A stretch of 64,000 nt of DNA from positions 1-64,000 of the forward strand of contig PGZH01000006.1 of the NCBI GenBank assembly GCA_002840155.1. The letters are read 5' to 3'. Positions 33,648 through 44,485 of this stretch are shown here, one piece after another. Below the pieces are notes generated by a model. It was given only the letters and a program-made list of their open reading frames with translations. It did not search any database and was not told the DNA's origin. Position numbers and translations under genes: made by a program. Numbering within the stretch: position 1 is the stretch's first letter; each line of letters opens with the position of its first letter. This DNA comes from Gammaproteobacteria bacterium HGW-Gammaproteobacteria-13 (GTDB lineage: Bacteria; Pseudomonadota; Gammaproteobacteria; Pseudomonadales; Pseudomonadaceae).

Positions 33648-35570
33648 ATGAGCATTTTCAGCCACTTCCAACAACGTTTCGAAGCGACTCGCCAGGAGGA
33701 ACTCACCCTCCAGGAGTACCTCGAACTGTGCAAACAGGATCGCAGCGCCTACGCCTCGGCAGCCGAGCGCCTGTTGCTAGCGATTGGCGAGCCGGAACTG
33801 CTCGACACCTCGACCGACCCACGGCTGTCGCGGATTTTTTCCAACAAGGTGATCCGCCGGTATCCGGCCTTTGCCGATTTCCACGGTATGGAAGAGTGCA
33901 TCGACCAGATCGTTTCCTACTTCCGCCATGCGGCGCAGGGGCTGGAAGAAAAGAAACAGATCCTTTATCTACTCGGCCCGGTGGGCGGCGGTAAATCCTC
34001 CCTGGCGGAAAAGCTCAAGCACCTGATCGAGAAAGTGCCGTTCTACGCGATCAAGGGCTCGCCCGTATTCGAGTCGCCGCTGGGGCTGTTCAGCGACGCC
34101 GAAGACGGCGCGATCCTCGAAGAGGATTACGGCATTCCGCGGCGCTACCTCAACAGCATCATGTCGCCCTGGGCCACCAAACGTCTGCAAGAGTTCGGCG
34201 GCGATATCAGCCAGTTCCGCGTGGTCAAACTCTATCCATCGATCCTCAACCAGATCGCCGTGGCCAAGACCGAGCCGGGCGATGAAAACAACCAGGACAT
34301 CTCCGCGCTGGTCGGCAAGGTGGATATCCGCAAGCTTGAGGAATATCCACAGAACGACGCCGATGCCTACAGCTATTCGGGCGCACTGTGCCGGGCCAAC
34401 CAGGGCCTGATGGAATTCGTCGAGATGTTCAAGGCACCGATCAAGGTGCTGCATCCACTGCTCACCGCCACCCAGGAAGGTAACTACAACAGCACCGAAG
34501 GCCTCGGCGCGATCCCCTACAGCGGCATCCTGTTGGCCCACTCCAATGAGTCGGAATGGCACAGCTTCCGCAACAACAAGAACAACGAGGCCTTTATCGA
34601 CCGCATCTATATCGTCAAGGTGCCGTACTGCCTGCGCGTGACCGACGAGATCAAAATCTACGACAAGCTGCTGTTCAACAGTTCCCTGGCCAAGGCCCAT
34701 TGCGCGCCGGACACCCTGAAGATGCTCGCGCAGTTCTCCACGCTCAGCCGCCTTAAAGAGCCGGAGAACTCCAACGTCTACTCGAAAATGCGCGTCTACG
34801 ACGGCGAAAACCTCAAGGACACCGACCCCAAGGCCAAATCGATTCAGGAGTACCGCGACACCGCTGGCGTGGATGAAGGCATGAACGGCCTATCGACCCG
34901 CTTCGCCTTCAAGATCCTCTCCAAAGTGTTCAACTTCGACCCGCACGAGATCGCCGCCAACCCGGTGCACCTGCTCTACGTGCTGGAGCAGCAGATCGAG
35001 CAGGAGCAATTCCCAGCCGAGGTGCGCGAGCGTTACCTGCGCTTTATCAAGGAGTACCTGGCGCCGCGCTATATCGAATTTATCGGCAAGGAAATCCAGA
35101 CTGCTTATCTGGAGTCCTACAGCGAGTACGGGCAGAACATCTTCGACCGCTACGTGCTGTACGCCGATTTCTGGATTCAGGATCAGGAATACCGCGACCC
35201 GGAAACCGGCGAGATACTCAATCGCGTGGCCCTCAACGAGGAGCTGGAGAAGATCGAAAAACCGGCCGGCATCAGCAACCCGAAAGACTTCCGCAACGAG
35301 ATCGTCAACTTCGTGCTGCGCGCCCGGGCCAACAACAATGGCAAAAACCCGACCTGGCTCAGCTACGAAAAACTGCGCGTGGTGATCGAGAAGAAAATGT
35401 TCTCCAACACCGAGGATCTGTTGCCGGTCATCAGTTTCAACGCCAAAGCGAGCAAGGAGGATCAACAGAAACACAACGACTTCGTCACTCGCATGGTCGA
35501 GCGCGGTTACACCGACAAGCAGGTACGCCTGCTGTCCGAGTGGTATCTGCGGGTTCGTAAATCGCAATAA
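33648..35570 (+). CDS. prkA: PrkA family AAA/serine kinase (YeaG)
   Basis: A 640-aa protein with an AAA domain holding the P-loop GPVGGGKSS near residue 110 and a C-terminal kinase-like domain. In E. coli YeaG acts in stationary-phase and nitrogen-starvation adaptation; Bacillus PrkA affects sporulation. GAGG precedes the ATG. It leads the conserved prkA-yeaH-spoVR operon. Confidence 0.95.
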   Translation: MSIFSHFQQRFEATRQEELTLQEYLELCKQDRSAYASAAERLLLAIGEPELLDTSTDPRLSRIFSNKVIRRYPAFADFHGMEECIDQIVSYFRHAAQGLEEKKQILYLLGPVGGGKSSLAEKLKHLIEKVPFYAIKGSPVFESPLGLFSDAEDGAILEEDYGIPRRYLNSIMSPWATKRLQEFGGDISQFRVVKLYPSILNQIAVAKTEPGDENNQDISALVGKVDIRKLEEYPQNDADAYSYSGALCRANQGLMEFVEMFKAPIKVLHPLLTATQEGNYNSTEGLGAIPYSGILLAHSNESEWHSFRNNKNNEAFIDRIYIVKVPYCLRVTDEIKIYDKLLFNSSLAKAHCAPDTLKMLAQFSTLSRLKEPENSNVYSKMRVYDGENLKDTDPKAKSIQEYRDTAGVDEGMNGLSTRFAFKILSKVFNFDPHEIAANPVHLLYVLEQQIEQEQFPAEVRERYLRFIKEYLAPRYIEFIGKEIQTAYLESYSEYGQNIFDRYVLYADFWIQDQEYRDPETGEILNRVALNEELEKIEKPAGISNPKDFRNEIVNFVLRARANNNGKNPTWLSYEKLRVVIEKKMFSNTEDLLPVISFNAKASKEDQQKHNDFVTRMVERGYTDKQVRLLSEWYLRVRKSQ

Positions 35571-35669
35571 CGCGGCCTGACGCAACAGGCTGCCAGCGGC
35601 TACAGGGCGCGCGACCAACGCCGCCCTGTGCTGGCTGCGCCTGATGTCTGCAGCGCACGGAGGGCAGTT

Positions 35670-36941
35670 ATGAGCCATGTGATCGACCGACGCCTGAACG
35701 GCAAGAACAAGAGCACGGTAAACCGCCAGCGCTTTCTGCGGCGCTACCGCGACCACATCAAGAAGGCTGTGGAAGAAGCGGTCAGTCGCCGCTCCATCAC
35801 CGATATGGAACACGGCGAACAGATCAGCATCCCCGGCCGCGATATCGACGAGCCAGTGCTGCACCACGGCCGTGGCGGCCGCCAGACCACTGTGCACCCA
35901 GGTAACCGCGAATTCACCAGCGGTGAGAAGATTGCCCGCCCGCAAGGCGGTGGCAGCGGCCAAGGTGCCGGCAAAGCGAGCAACTCCGGCGAAGGCATGG
36001 ACGAGTTCGTCTTCCAGATCACCCAGGAAGAATTCCTCGACTTTATGTTCGAGGATCTCGAACTACCCAATTTGATCAAACGCCACCTGACCGGCAGCGA
36101 CACCTTCAAAAGCGTGCGCGCCGGTATCAGCAATGAAGGCAACCCGTCGCGCATCAATATCGTGCGCACCCTGCGCTCGGCCCACGCCCGGCGCATTGCC
36201 CTCTCGGGCAGCAGCCGCAACAAACTCAAGAGCGCCCAGGCAGAGCTGGAACGCCTGAAACTGGAACAGCCGGACAACCTCGGCGATATCCAGGCGCTTG
36301 AAGAGGAAGTCAGCAAACTGCGTGCGCGGATCAAGCGCATCCCCTTTCTCGACACCTTCGACCTCAAGTACAACCTGCTGGTCAAACAGCCCAACCCCAG
36401 CTCCAAGGCGGTGATGTTCTGCCTGATGGACGTTTCCGGCTCCATGACCCAGTCGACCAAGGACATCGCCAAGCGCTTCTTTATCCTGCTGTACCTGTTC
36501 CTCAAACGGAACTACGACAAGATCGAGGTGGTGTTTATCCGCCACCACACCAGCGCCCGCGAGGTGGATGAAGAGGAGTTCTTCTACTCGCGCGAGACCG
36601 GCGGCACCATCGTTTCCAGCGCGCTCAAGCTGATGCAGGAGATCATGGCCGAGCGCTACCCGATCAACGAATGGAATATCTACGCCGCCCAGGCGTCGGA
36701 TGGCGACAACTGGAATGATGACTCGCCGATCTGCAGGGATATATTGATCAAGCAGATCATGCCGTTCGTGCAGTACTTCACCTACGTCGAGATCACCCCG
36801 CGCGAACACCAGGCGCTGTGGTTCGAATACGAGCAGGTCAGCGAAGCCTTCGCCGACACCTTCGCCCAGCAGCAGCTGGTATCGGCCGGCGACATCTACC
36901 CGGTATTCCGCGACCTGTTCCAGCGGAGGCTAGCCACATGA
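35670..36941 (+). CDS. DUF444 family protein (YeaH)
   Basis: A 423-aa protein of the YeaH/YhbH family. It has a basic N-terminus, a glycine-rich linker ([11 protein letters not shown]), a coiled-coil region and a C-terminal von Willebrand A-like domain with the MIDAS-type DVSGSM motif. The ATG at 35670 follows a GGAGGG ribosome-binding site. It overlaps spoVR by 4 nt. It probably forms a complex with PrkA; its molecular function is unknown. Confidence 0.93.
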   Translation: MSHVIDRRLNGKNKSTVNRQRFLRRYRDHIKKAVEEAVSRRSITDMEHGEQISIPGRDIDEPVLHHGRGGRQTTVHPGNREFTSGEKIARPQGGGSGQGAGKASNSGEGMDEFVFQITQEEFLDFMFEDLELPNLIKRHLTGSDTFKSVRAGISNEGNPSRINIVRTLRSAHARRIALSGSSRNKLKSAQAELERLKLEQPDNLGDIQALEEEVSKLRARIKRIPFLDTFDLKYNLLVKQPNPSSKAVMFCLMDVSGSMTQSTKDIAKRFFILLYLFLKRNYDKIEVVFIRHHTSAREVDEEEFFYSRETGGTIVSSALKLMQEIMAERYPINEWNIYAAQASDGDNWNDDSPICRDILIKQIMPFVQYFTYVEITPREHQALWFEYEQVSEAFADTFAQQQLVSAGDIYPVFRDLFQRRLAT

Positions 36942-38506
36942 GCAACAGCAAAGACAAGCGCCGCCAACCGATCTCCACCGGTTCGGAATGGACCTTCGAG
37001 CTGATCCGTCAGTACGACCGAGAAATCGGCCGCCTCGCCGAACGCTATGCCCTGGACACCTACCCCAACCAGATCGAGGTGATCACCGCCGAGCAGATGA
37101 TGGACGCCTACGCCTCGGTCGGTATGCCGCTGGGTTACCACCACTGGTCCTACGGCAAGCACTTTCTCAGCACCGAAAAGGGCTACAAGCGCGGGCAGAT
37201 GGGCCTGGCCTACGAGATCGTGATCAACTCCGACCCGTGCATCGCCTACCTGATGGAAGAAAACACCATCTGCATGCAGGCCCTGGTGATCGCCCATGCC
37301 TGCTACGGCCATAACAGCTTCTTCAAGGGCAACTACCTGTTCCGCACTTGGACCGATGCCAGCTCGATCATCGATTACCTGGTGTTTGCCAAGCAGTACA
37401 TCATGCAATGCGAGGAGCGCCACGGCATCGACGCGGTGGAAGACCTGCTCGACTCCTGCCACGCTCTGATGAACTACGGCGTCGACCGCTACAAGCGCCC
37501 CTACCCGATTTCCGCCGAGGAAGAACGGCGGCGCATGAAAGACCGCGAAGAGCACCTGCAAAAGCAGATCAACGACCTCTGGCGCACCATCCCGAAAAAC
37601 GCCAGCAAGGGCGGCGACAAGGACAACAAGCGCTTCCCCGCCGAGCCGCAGGAAAACATCCTGTATTTCCTGGAAAAACATGCGCCGCTGCTGGAGCCCT
37701 GGCAGCGCGAGATCATCCGCATCGTGCGCAAGATCGCCCAGTACTTCTACCCGCAGCGCCAAACCCAGGTGATGAACGAAGGCTGGGCGACCTTCTGGCA
37801 CTACACCCTGATGAACGATCTGTACGACGAAGGCCTGGTGACCGAAGGCTTTATGATGGAGTTCCTCCAGTCGCACACCAGCGTGGTCTACCAGCCGCCG
37901 TTCGACAGCCCCTACTACAGCGGCATCAACCCCTACGCCCTGGGCTTTGCCATGTACCGCGACATTCGCCGCATCTGCGAAGAACCGACGGAAGAAGATC
38001 GCCGCTGGTTTCCGGAAATTGCCGGCAGCGACTGGCTAAGCACCCTGAAATTCGCCATGAACAGCTTCAAGGACGAGAGCTTTATCCTGCAGTACCTGTC
38101 GCCCAAGGTGATCCGCGACCTCAAGCTGTTCAGCATTCTCGATGACGACCAGAAAGACGAACTCTACGTCCCGGCGATCCACGACGAACCCGGTTACCAG
38201 CAGATTCGCGAAACCCTGGCCGCGCAATACAACCTGGGCAACCGCGAACCCAATGTGCAGATTTGGAGTATCGACCGCCGTGGCGACCGCTCGCTGACCC
38301 TGCGCCACCAGCAGCATGACCGCAAACCGCTGGGCAGCTCCACCGAGGAGGTGCTGAAACACCTGCACCGCCTGTGGGGGTTCAATATCCACCTGGAGCT
38401 GTACCAGGGCGAACAGCTGATCGGCACCCAGCATGTACCGCCCAAGCATGAAGCCGAACATGACAGCGACTACCCGCGCCTCGACCTGATGATCCCGCCC
38501 ATTTGA
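36938..38506 (+). CDS. SpoVR family protein (YcgB)
   Basis: A 522-aa cytoplasmic protein with the family N-terminus ([13 protein letters not shown]) and conserved segments [26 protein letters not shown] and [14 protein letters not shown]. These His- and Glu-rich motifs suggest a metal site. It is co-translated with yeaH and completes the operon. In Bacillus SpoVR affects spore cortex; in proteobacteria the role is unresolved. Confidence 0.95.
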   Translation: MSNSKDKRRQPISTGSEWTFELIRQYDREIGRLAERYALDTYPNQIEVITAEQMMDAYASVGMPLGYHHWSYGKHFLSTEKGYKRGQMGLAYEIVINSDPCIAYLMEENTICMQALVIAHACYGHNSFFKGNYLFRTWTDASSIIDYLVFAKQYIMQCEERHGIDAVEDLLDSCHALMNYGVDRYKRPYPISAEEERRRMKDREEHLQKQINDLWRTIPKNASKGGDKDNKRFPAEPQENILYFLEKHAPLLEPWQREIIRIVRKIAQYFYPQRQTQVMNEGWATFWHYTLMNDLYDEGLVTEGFMMEFLQSHTSVVYQPPFDSPYYSGINPYALGFAMYRDIRRICEEPTEEDRRWFPEIAGSDWLSTLKFAMNSFKDESFILQYLSPKVIRDLKLFSILDDDQKDELYVPAIHDEPGYQQIRETLAAQYNLGNREPNVQIWSIDRRGDRSLTLRHQQHDRKPLGSSTEEVLKHLHRLWGFNIHLELYQGEQLIGTQHVPPKHEAEHDSDYPRLDLMIPPI

Positions 38507-38568
38507 TCGGTTGCGCGCCCACGATGCCAAGCACCAGCATGCGCAGCAGACCAACCGGGAATCTGCCG

Positions 38569-39081
38569 ATGCGCCTGTTTATCGTATTACTGCTGTGCCT
38601 GGCACTGGCCACCTGCAGCAACCAGCTGCCGCGCGCCCAAGTGCTAACCCCCGCCAGCGCCGAACTGACGGGCAAGCGCAGCTTCAGCCTGATTGCTGCC
38701 GAACAGGCCGTAGCAGGCGACGTGCCATTTGCCGAGCGCTATGCACAGCTTGAGCAATTGCTGCGCGAAGGCTTGAGCGCACGCGGTTACCAGGCCAACC
38801 CGCAGGCAGAGATTCAGGTGTATTACTGGCTGGCAGTGCAGGACAGCCCGCTGGACTTCAAGGTCGATGCCGCCCCACCCACCCCGCTCGGCCCCTACCA
38901 GGCGATCCACCGCCTGCGTGATGAAACCGGCACGCTGCGCATCCGCCTGACCACCGCGGAGCAGCACATCCTCTGGGAAGGCCTGATCAGCACCGGCCTA
39001 AGCCCCGCCAAGGACAGCGCCGAACTGCTGGAGCGTGCAACTCAGGCGCTATTGCAGCAGATTCCGGCAGCCAGCCCGTAG
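38569..39081 (+). CDS. DUF4136-like lipoprotein
   Basis: A 170-aa protein with a lipoprotein signal: hydrophobic residues 3-15 and a lipobox ending LATC. The rest resembles DUF4136 proteins (SFSLIAAEQ..., a YYWLAVQD strand, a C-terminal ILWEGLISTGLSP segment). It should sit in the outer membrane. The ATG at 38569 gives the cleanest signal. Function unknown. Confidence 0.78.
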   Translation: MRLFIVLLLCLALATCSNQLPRAQVLTPASAELTGKRSFSLIAAEQAVAGDVPFAERYAQLEQLLREGLSARGYQANPQAEIQVYYWLAVQDSPLDFKVDAAPPTPLGPYQAIHRLRDETGTLRIRLTTAEQHILWEGLISTGLSPAKDSAELLERATQALLQQIPAASP

Positions 39082-39098
39082 CCCGGATGCAATCCGGG
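39082..39098. repeat. REP-like palindrome
   Basis: CCCGGAT and ATCCGGG surround a 3-nt loop, within the GTAGCCCGGATGCAATCC type of intergenic repeat found many times in Pseudomonas genomes. One copy is seen in this window. Confidence 0.6.
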
Positions 39099-39180
39099 GA
39101 GCGCTGAAGCCCTCAGAACTGCATCCAGACTACCCCTCGTCAGCGGCCAGCCGCTATCCTCCGCACTTAGCGGAGGAACC

Positions 39181-40416
39181 ATGATGCAGATTTACAAAGT
39201 GGGCGGCGCAGTACGCGACCGCCTGTTGGGCCGCGCGATTAGCGAAATCGACTGGGTCGTGGTTGGCGCCAGCGCCGAGCAGATGCTTGAGCTGGGCTAC
39301 CGCCCGGTGGGTGCCGACTTTCCGGTATTTCTGCACCCGCAAAGCGGTGAGGAATACGCCCTGGCCCGCACCGAGCGCAAAAGCGGACGCGGCTACGGCG
39401 GCTTTACCTTCTTCGCCAGCCCGGAAGTCACCCTGGAAGAAGACCTGATCCGCCGCGACCTAACCGTCAACGCCATGGCCGAGGACGATCACGGCGCACT
39501 AATCGACCCCTACGGTGGCCAGCGCGACCTCGAAGCCCGATTGCTGCGCCACGTTTCCCCAGCCTTCGCCGAAGACCCGCTGCGCGTGCTGCGCGTCGCC
39601 CGCTTTGCTGCCCGTTACGCACCGCTGGGCTTTACAGTTGCACTCGAAACCATGGCGCTGATGCGCGAGCTGAGCGAGTCCGGCGAGCTAAGCGCGCTGA
39701 CGCCGGAGCGCAGCTGGAAGGAAATTTCCCGCGCCTTGATGGAGCCGCGCCCGGATGTATTTATCCAGGTGCTGCGCGACTGCGGCGCGCTGCGCGAGCT
39801 GCTGCCCGAGGTCGATACACTGTTCGGCGTCCCGCAACCCGCCGCCCATCACCCGGAAATCGACACCGGCGAGCATGTACTCAGCGTGCTGCGCCAGTGC
39901 GCCGAACACCAGCAGCCACTGACCGTACGCTGGGCCTGCCTGCTGCACGATGTCGGCAAAGGCCTGACGCCCGAAGCGGAATGGCCCCGGCATATCGCCC
40001 ATGAACACACCGGGCTGAAGTTGATCCGCGCGATCAACCAGCGCTGCAAGGCGCCCAAGGATTGCCAGGAACTGGCTCTGCAGGTCGGCGAATTCCACAC
40101 CCACGGCCATCGCGCCCTGGAGCTGAAAGCCTCAACCCTGCTCAAGCTGCTGCAAAGCTTCGACGTGTTTCGCCGTCCGCAGCGCTTTGAAGAGTTTATC
40201 GCCGCCTGTGAAATGGACGCCCGCGGCCGCCTCGGCCTGGAGCAACGCGAATACCCGCAAGCCGATTACCTGCGCGCGGCCATGCACGCCGCCCGTGCAG
40301 TAGCTGTGCAACCACTGCTTGCACGCGGCCTGCAAGGGGCCGAACTGGGCAACGCATTGCAGGAAGAACGCCTGCAGGCGCTCCAGCAATTTCGCCAGAA
40401 CCACCCTCGAGCGTAG
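39181..40416 (+). CDS. cca: Multifunctional CCA tRNA nucleotidyltransferase with HD domain
   Basis: Adds or repairs the 3'-CCA of tRNAs. The 411-aa protein starts with the class II motif [12 protein letters not shown], has the metal Asp pair in SEIDWVV, the [12 protein letters not shown] segment, and a C-terminal HD phosphohydrolase domain with LLHDVGKG. The start is ATGATG; the second codon (39184) gives the usual N-terminus. GGAGG lies just upstream. Confidence 0.96.
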   Translation: MMQIYKVGGAVRDRLLGRAISEIDWVVVGASAEQMLELGYRPVGADFPVFLHPQSGEEYALARTERKSGRGYGGFTFFASPEVTLEEDLIRRDLTVNAMAEDDHGALIDPYGGQRDLEARLLRHVSPAFAEDPLRVLRVARFAARYAPLGFTVALETMALMRELSESGELSALTPERSWKEISRALMEPRPDVFIQVLRDCGALRELLPEVDTLFGVPQPAAHHPEIDTGEHVLSVLRQCAEHQQPLTVRWACLLHDVGKGLTPEAEWPRHIAHEHTGLKLIRAINQRCKAPKDCQELALQVGEFHTHGHRALELKASTLLKLLQSFDVFRRPQRFEEFIAACEMDARGRLGLEQREYPQADYLRAAMHAARAVAVQPLLARGLQGAELGNALQEERLQALQQFRQNHPRA

Positions 40417-40484
40417 CGTTACGCGCAGCACACTGATAGGCTGCAGGCCTTGCAGCACTAGGCCTCCAGCCATCTATCGCATAA

Positions 40485-40558
40485 ATTTTGACGCCAAAAT
40501 CTAAGCGCATGAGCTTTACTTAAAAGAGCCTGCCTCGCCACGCGCCAACGCGCGTGGC
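40485..40558 (+). promoter_or_regulatory. Two stem-loops ahead of yfiR
   Basis: ATTTTG/CAAAAT (40485-40490 with 40495-40500) and GCCACGCG/CGCGTGGC (40537-40544 with 40551-40558) lie in the 178-nt gap between cca and yfiR. The first may end cca transcripts; the second lies just upstream of the yfiR ribosome-binding site. Confidence 0.4.
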
Positions 40559-40594
40559 CTCAGCGCCGAACAGGCCACGCCGGAGACCTTTACC

Positions 40595-41161
40595 TTGCAC
40601 CTGAATCGTCCAGTGTTTATGCGCGCCAATCGAAAAGTCCTCTGCTGCACCCTACTGGCATTGTTGCCGGCGCTGGCCCATGCCGAACCAGCCGACGCCG
40701 ACAGCGCCGCCCTGCGCGCCACTCAGGTCGCCCATGTGGTGCACGGCATCCTCAGCTATGCGCGCTGGCCGCAGCAGCCCGAAACCCTGCGCCTGTGCGT
40801 GATTGCGCCAACCGAGTACGCCGACTTGCTGTGGCAGAACCACGAGCTGGAATCCCGTCAGCCAGTACAGGCCAAGCGCCTGCTGGTTGATAGCCCATTG
40901 CTGGAAACCGACTGCGAAGCCGTCTATCTCGGGGTGATCGAGGACAGCCAGCGGATTGCCCTGTTCAACCGCCTGGTCGGCAAACCCATCCTGACCATCA
41001 GCGAAACCAACCAGGCCTGCAGCGAGGGCAGCCTGTTCTGCCTGGGCATCAGCGATGAGCATGTGGGGTTCAAGGTCAACCTCGATGCCGTTGCGCGCAG
41101 CGGCATCCGCATTCACCCGAACGTGCTGCAGCTGGGCAAGCGCGCAGGACCGCAACCATGA
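40595..41161 (+). CDS. yfiR: YfiR-type periplasmic repressor of a diguanylate cyclase
   Basis: Small periplasmic protein (DUF4154, 188 aa) that in P. aeruginosa binds and inhibits the membrane cyclase YfiN. It has a signal peptide (ending ALAHA) and four cysteines in the regions that form redox-sensing disulfides (RLCVIAP, ETDCEAV, ACSEGSLFC). The TTG at 40595 is preferred because GGAGA lies 8 nt upstream; the ATG at 40619 lacks one. It overlaps yfiN by 4 nt. Confidence 0.9.
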   Translation: MHLNRPVFMRANRKVLCCTLLALLPALAHAEPADADSAALRATQVAHVVHGILSYARWPQQPETLRLCVIAPTEYADLLWQNHELESRQPVQAKRLLVDSPLLETDCEAVYLGVIEDSQRIALFNRLVGKPILTISETNQACSEGSLFCLGISDEHVGFKVNLDAVARSGIRIHPNVLQLGKRAGPQP

Positions 41162-42417
41162 ACCGCAGAAAGCCCGAAGTCAGCCAGCGGCGCCCGAGCC
41201 TGCGCCGCCTGCTGCATAACGCCCACCTGCGTGTCGCGCTGCTGGCCATGGGCCTGACCAGCCTGTCGCTAACCCTGGTCAGCCTGCTCGCGCTTAGCAC
41301 CTACGCCAGCCACAACCTGCAACTGATCGCCCGCTCCCTGGCCTACACCCTGGAAGCCGCCGTGGTGTTCAACGACCGCGCAGCGGTACGCGACGCCCTG
41401 GAACAGATCTGCAAGACCGAGGAAATCGCCCAGGTGGCCGTCTTCGATAAAGACGGCGCGCTGCTCGCCAGCCTGGACACACCCAATAACACCGTACTCA
41501 ACAGCGCCGAGCAATCAATCGCCCGCCTGCTGCTGCCGGACGTGGTGATTCAACCCATCACCTATCAGGGCCAACAGATCGGTGCGCTGCACCTCAGCGG
41601 CCAAGGCACCACCCTGCTGCGTTTCCTGATCGGCGGCCTGCTTGGCCTGCTGGCCAGCCTGGCGCTCAGCGCACTGGGCGCCACCTATGGCTCCAAGCGC
41701 ATACAGCGGGCGATCACCCAGCCGCTGCGTAACCTGTCGCAGGTGGCGCACAACATTTCCGTGGAGCGCACCTTCAACCAGCGCGTACCAGCCACCCATA
41801 TCGCCGACCTCAACGAGCTGGCCGAAGACTTCAACGCCCTGCTCGATCAACTGGAGGCCTGGCAGCATCAGCTGGAACGCGAGAACGCCTCGCTGGCGCA
41901 CCAGGCCAGCCACGACGCCCTGACCGGGCTGCCCAACCGCGCCTTCTTCGAATCGCGCTTGCTCGGCAGCATGCGCGAGGCCCGCGACAGCCAGACGCAA
42001 ATGGCCGTGCTGTTTCTCGACAGTAACCGCTTCAAGGAAATCAACGATCAGCTCGGCCACGCCGCCGGCGATGCGGTGCTGATCGCCATTGCCCAGCGCC
42101 TGCGCGCCCAATTGCGTGAAGGCGACACCGTGGCGCGCCTGGGCGGCGACGAGTTTGCCGTGCTGCTCAAACCCATCCACCACGAAGACGATGCAGTGCT
42201 GATCGCCGATAAGATCATCGACAGCATGCACGAACCCATCGCCCTGCCCGAAGGCGGCAGCATCACCACCTCCCTGAGTATCGGCATCGCCCTCTACCCG
42301 GAGCACGCCGACAACCCCGAAGCCCTGGTGCACGAGGCGGACGTTGCCATGTACCACGCCAAACGCAGCCAGGGCGGGCGAACCATGGCCAAAGGCCAGG
42401 ATTCACTTACCAACTGA
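41158..42417 (+). CDS. yfiN: Membrane diguanylate cyclase YfiN/TpbB
   Basis: Makes c-di-GMP and promotes biofilm and small-colony variants when freed from YfiR. The 419-aa protein has a transmembrane helix near 25-48, a periplasmic CHASE8-like domain (to about 155), a second helix (about 157-180), HAMP (about 183-235) and a GGDEF domain with an intact GGDEF at 329-333. No RxxD inhibitory site is evident just upstream. Middle gene of yfiRNB. Confidence 0.95.
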   Translation: MNRRKPEVSQRRPSLRRLLHNAHLRVALLAMGLTSLSLTLVSLLALSTYASHNLQLIARSLAYTLEAAVVFNDRAAVRDALEQICKTEEIAQVAVFDKDGALLASLDTPNNTVLNSAEQSIARLLLPDVVIQPITYQGQQIGALHLSGQGTTLLRFLIGGLLGLLASLALSALGATYGSKRIQRAITQPLRNLSQVAHNISVERTFNQRVPATHIADLNELAEDFNALLDQLEAWQHQLERENASLAHQASHDALTGLPNRAFFESRLLGSMREARDSQTQMAVLFLDSNRFKEINDQLGHAAGDAVLIAIAQRLRAQLREGDTVARLGGDEFAVLLKPIHHEDDAVLIADKIIDSMHEPIALPEGGSITTSLSIGIALYPEHADNPEALVHEADVAMYHAKRSQGGRTMAKGQDSLTN

Positions 42418-42431
42418 AAAGGAGCTTCATT

Positions 42432-42920
42432 GTGCGCAGCTTAATGCGATTGATCTTTATCGGCGTGCTCGGCGCGGCACTGTTCATCAGCGGCTGCCAG
42501 AGCACACCCAAAGGCCTCAGTGCCGAGCAGGTGGCCTTGCTCAAGAGCCATGGTTTCCAGTGGACCGAAGACGGCTGGGAACTCGGCCTCTCCGGCAAAG
42601 TGCTGTTCGACACCGACTCGGAAGTCGTCTCCAGCGCCAGCACCGCGCAACTGACGCAAATCACCCAGGCGCTGCTGGGCGTCGGTATTCAGCAGGTGCG
42701 CCTGGAAGGCCACACCGACAATGTCGGCCAGCCGGCTTATAACCAACAACTGTCGCTGCGCCGCGCCCAGACGGTGGCGGCTGTGATGCAAGGTGCGGGG
42801 ATGGATGCGCAGCTGATTGCCACGCAGGGCATGGGCCAGAGCAAACCGATTGCCGACAACAACACCGCCGAAGGGCGCAGCGAGAACCGCCGCGTGGCGA
42901 TTATCGTCAGCACGCCCTGA
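42432..42920 (+). CDS. yfiB: OmpA-like lipoprotein YfiB
   Basis: Outer-membrane lipoprotein that sequesters YfiR and so activates YfiN. The 162-aa product has a lipobox ISGC near residue 22 and an OmpA peptidoglycan-binding domain (GHTDNVGQPAYNQQLSLRRA, and EGRSENRRVAI). The start is GTG at 42432 with AAGGAGCT upstream. The convergent folK stop is directly adjacent. Confidence 0.94.
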   Translation: MRSLMRLIFIGVLGAALFISGCQSTPKGLSAEQVALLKSHGFQWTEDGWELGLSGKVLFDTDSEVVSSASTAQLTQITQALLGVGIQQVRLEGHTDNVGQPAYNQQLSLRRAQTVAAVMQGAGMDAQLIATQGMGQSKPIADNNTAEGRSENRRVAIIVSTP

Positions 42921-43460
42921 TCAGGGTTTGGCCGGATACTCGGCGCACAGCGCAGCCGGCGTCAGCTGCTGCTCGCGCCAGCTGAATGCCACCGGCCACA
43001 GTTGCTGATCGATCTGCGCCGCCTGCCACAGTTCGGCAAAACTACGCTGCTGCGCCGGGTGCAAGACCTCCGGCACCAGCAAGGCTAGCGGCCAGAGCAC
43101 AAAGGCGTTCTTGAGAATTTCCGCCCGAGGCAGAATCAAGCCGTCGAAGTTGCCGACCAGATCGCCGTACAGCAGCACGTCGATATCCAGCGGCAGGCCT
43201 TTGCGTTCAGGCGCGTAGCGGCCGTTATCGGCTTCGATAAATTTCAGCCGACGGTCCAGTTCACCCAGCGGCAGCTCACTGTAGCCGGCCACCACCAGAT
43301 TGAAGAACGGCCCGCTCTTGATGCCCAGTGCCTGGCTTTCGAACACCGGCGAGCAGCGCATCTCACTGAGCAGACCAGCGAGTGCATCAAGGCCGGCGCA
43401 CAAGTGCGCTTCGCGGCTGATATTGCTGCCCAGGCCAAGTAGAACGGGAGTTAGCGACAT
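42921..43460 (-). CDS. folK: 2-amino-4-hydroxy-6-hydroxymethyldihydropteridine diphosphokinase
   Basis: Transfers pyrophosphate from ATP to the pterin in folate synthesis. The 179-aa product has LGLGSNISREAHL at the N-terminus and the substrate-binding GLPLDIDVLLYGD and LPRAEILKNAFVLWPL segments. It overlaps folB by 10 nt. Pseudomonads often have a second folK near panC; this is the folB-linked copy. Confidence 0.93.
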   Translation of the reverse strand: MSLTPVLLGLGSNISREAHLCAGLDALAGLLSEMRCSPVFESQALGIKSGPFFNLVVAGYSELPLGELDRRLKFIEADNGRYAPERKGLPLDIDVLLYGDLVGNFDGLILPRAEILKNAFVLWPLALLVPEVLHPAQQRSFAELWQAAQIDQQLWPVAFSWREQQLTPAALCAEYPAKP

Positions 43461-43807
43461 CCGCGCTCGATCTCCACGCCCACCCCACCACTGGCCGCCG
43501 GCACCGCACCGGGCTTGGTCAGCTTGAGCCGCACCCAGGGAATCTGAAACTCAGCCATGAGCAACTCGACCAGCCGCTCGGCAAAGGTTTCCACCAGGAT
43601 AAACTGCGACTCGCTGGCAAACGCCTGAATCCGCTGCGAGACCTTGGCGTAATCCAGCGCCTTGTCCAGCTCATCACCGGCGGCAGCGGGACGGTTATCC
43701 CAGCCCAGGTACAGGTCCAGACGCAAACACTGGCGAATGGTGCGCTCCCAGTCGTAGGCGCCGATCACCGTATCGACTTCCAGACCCTCGATAAAAACTG
43801 TGTCCAA
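43451..43807 (-). CDS. folB: Dihydroneopterin aldolase
   Basis: Cleaves dihydroneopterin to the hydroxymethyl pterin used by FolK. The 118-aa protein has the family opening VFIEGLEVDTVIGAYDWER and the Lys of the late VRLKLTKPGAV segment. The TTG at 43807 is preferred because GGAGAG lies upstream at the right distance; a GTG at 43825 would place that site inside the gene. Confidence 0.93.
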   Translation of the reverse strand: MDTVFIEGLEVDTVIGAYDWERTIRQCLRLDLYLGWDNRPAAAGDELDKALDYAKVSQRIQAFASESQFILVETFAERLVELLMAEFQIPWVRLKLTKPGAVPAASGGVGVEIERGCR

Positions 43808-43881
43808 GCACGCTCTCCGTGGCACGACAAGGCTGCCGCACCTAGTTAGAATCAGGGCTCCCTTGCCCCGGAATGGATACC

Positions 43882-44451
43882 ATGTTTTGGCTGTTGGCGA
43901 TCCTCGCCTACCTGCTCGGCTCGTTGTCCTTCGCCATTCTGCTCAGCCGCCTAAGCGGCGGACCGGACCCGCGCGCCAGTGGCTCGGGCAATCCCGGTGC
44001 CACCAACATGTTCCGCGTCGCCGGCAAACGCCTGGCCATCCTCACGCTGATCGGCGACCTGCTCAAAGGCCTGCTGCCGGTACTGATCGCCAGCCTGCTC
44101 GACTTCAGCCTGCAGCAACAAGCCTGGGTCGGCCTGGCAGCCGTTGTCGGCCACCTGTATCCGCTGTACTTCAACTTCCGCGGCGGCAAAGGTGTCGCCA
44201 CGGCCGCCGGCATGCTTCTGGGCCTGTACCCGCCCGCCGCCTTGCTGGCCGTTGCCGCCTGGTTGCTGACCTTTGTCCTGACCCGTACCAGCTCGCTGGC
44301 CGCACTGATTGCCACGCCGCTGACCCTGCCACTGCTGGCCTGGCAACAACCCGACGCACTGCTTCCCGTTTGCGTACTGACCGGGCTGATCGTCTGGCGC
44401 CATCGCGGCAATTTACGCGATCTGTTCGCTGGCCGTGAGCGGCATTTCTAA
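43882..44451 (+). CDS. plsY: Acyl-phosphate:glycerol-3-phosphate acyltransferase PlsY
   Basis: Membrane enzyme that starts phospholipid synthesis. The 189-aa protein has about five hydrophobic helices and the three cytoplasmic motifs: [12 protein letters not shown], the [12 protein letters not shown] loop and a late [10 protein letters not shown]. The ATG at 43882 fits the family; an upstream ATG at 43873 adds three residues. Divergent from folB. Confidence 0.95.
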   Translation: MFWLLAILAYLLGSLSFAILLSRLSGGPDPRASGSGNPGATNMFRVAGKRLAILTLIGDLLKGLLPVLIASLLDFSLQQQAWVGLAAVVGHLYPLYFNFRGGKGVATAAGMLLGLYPPAALLAVAAWLLTFVLTRTSSLAALIATPLTLPLLAWQQPDALLPVCVLTGLIVWRHRGNLRDLFAGRERHF

Positions 44452-44485
44452 ATCGACCGAGCGAATCCGCCTCATCCCGCAGGTG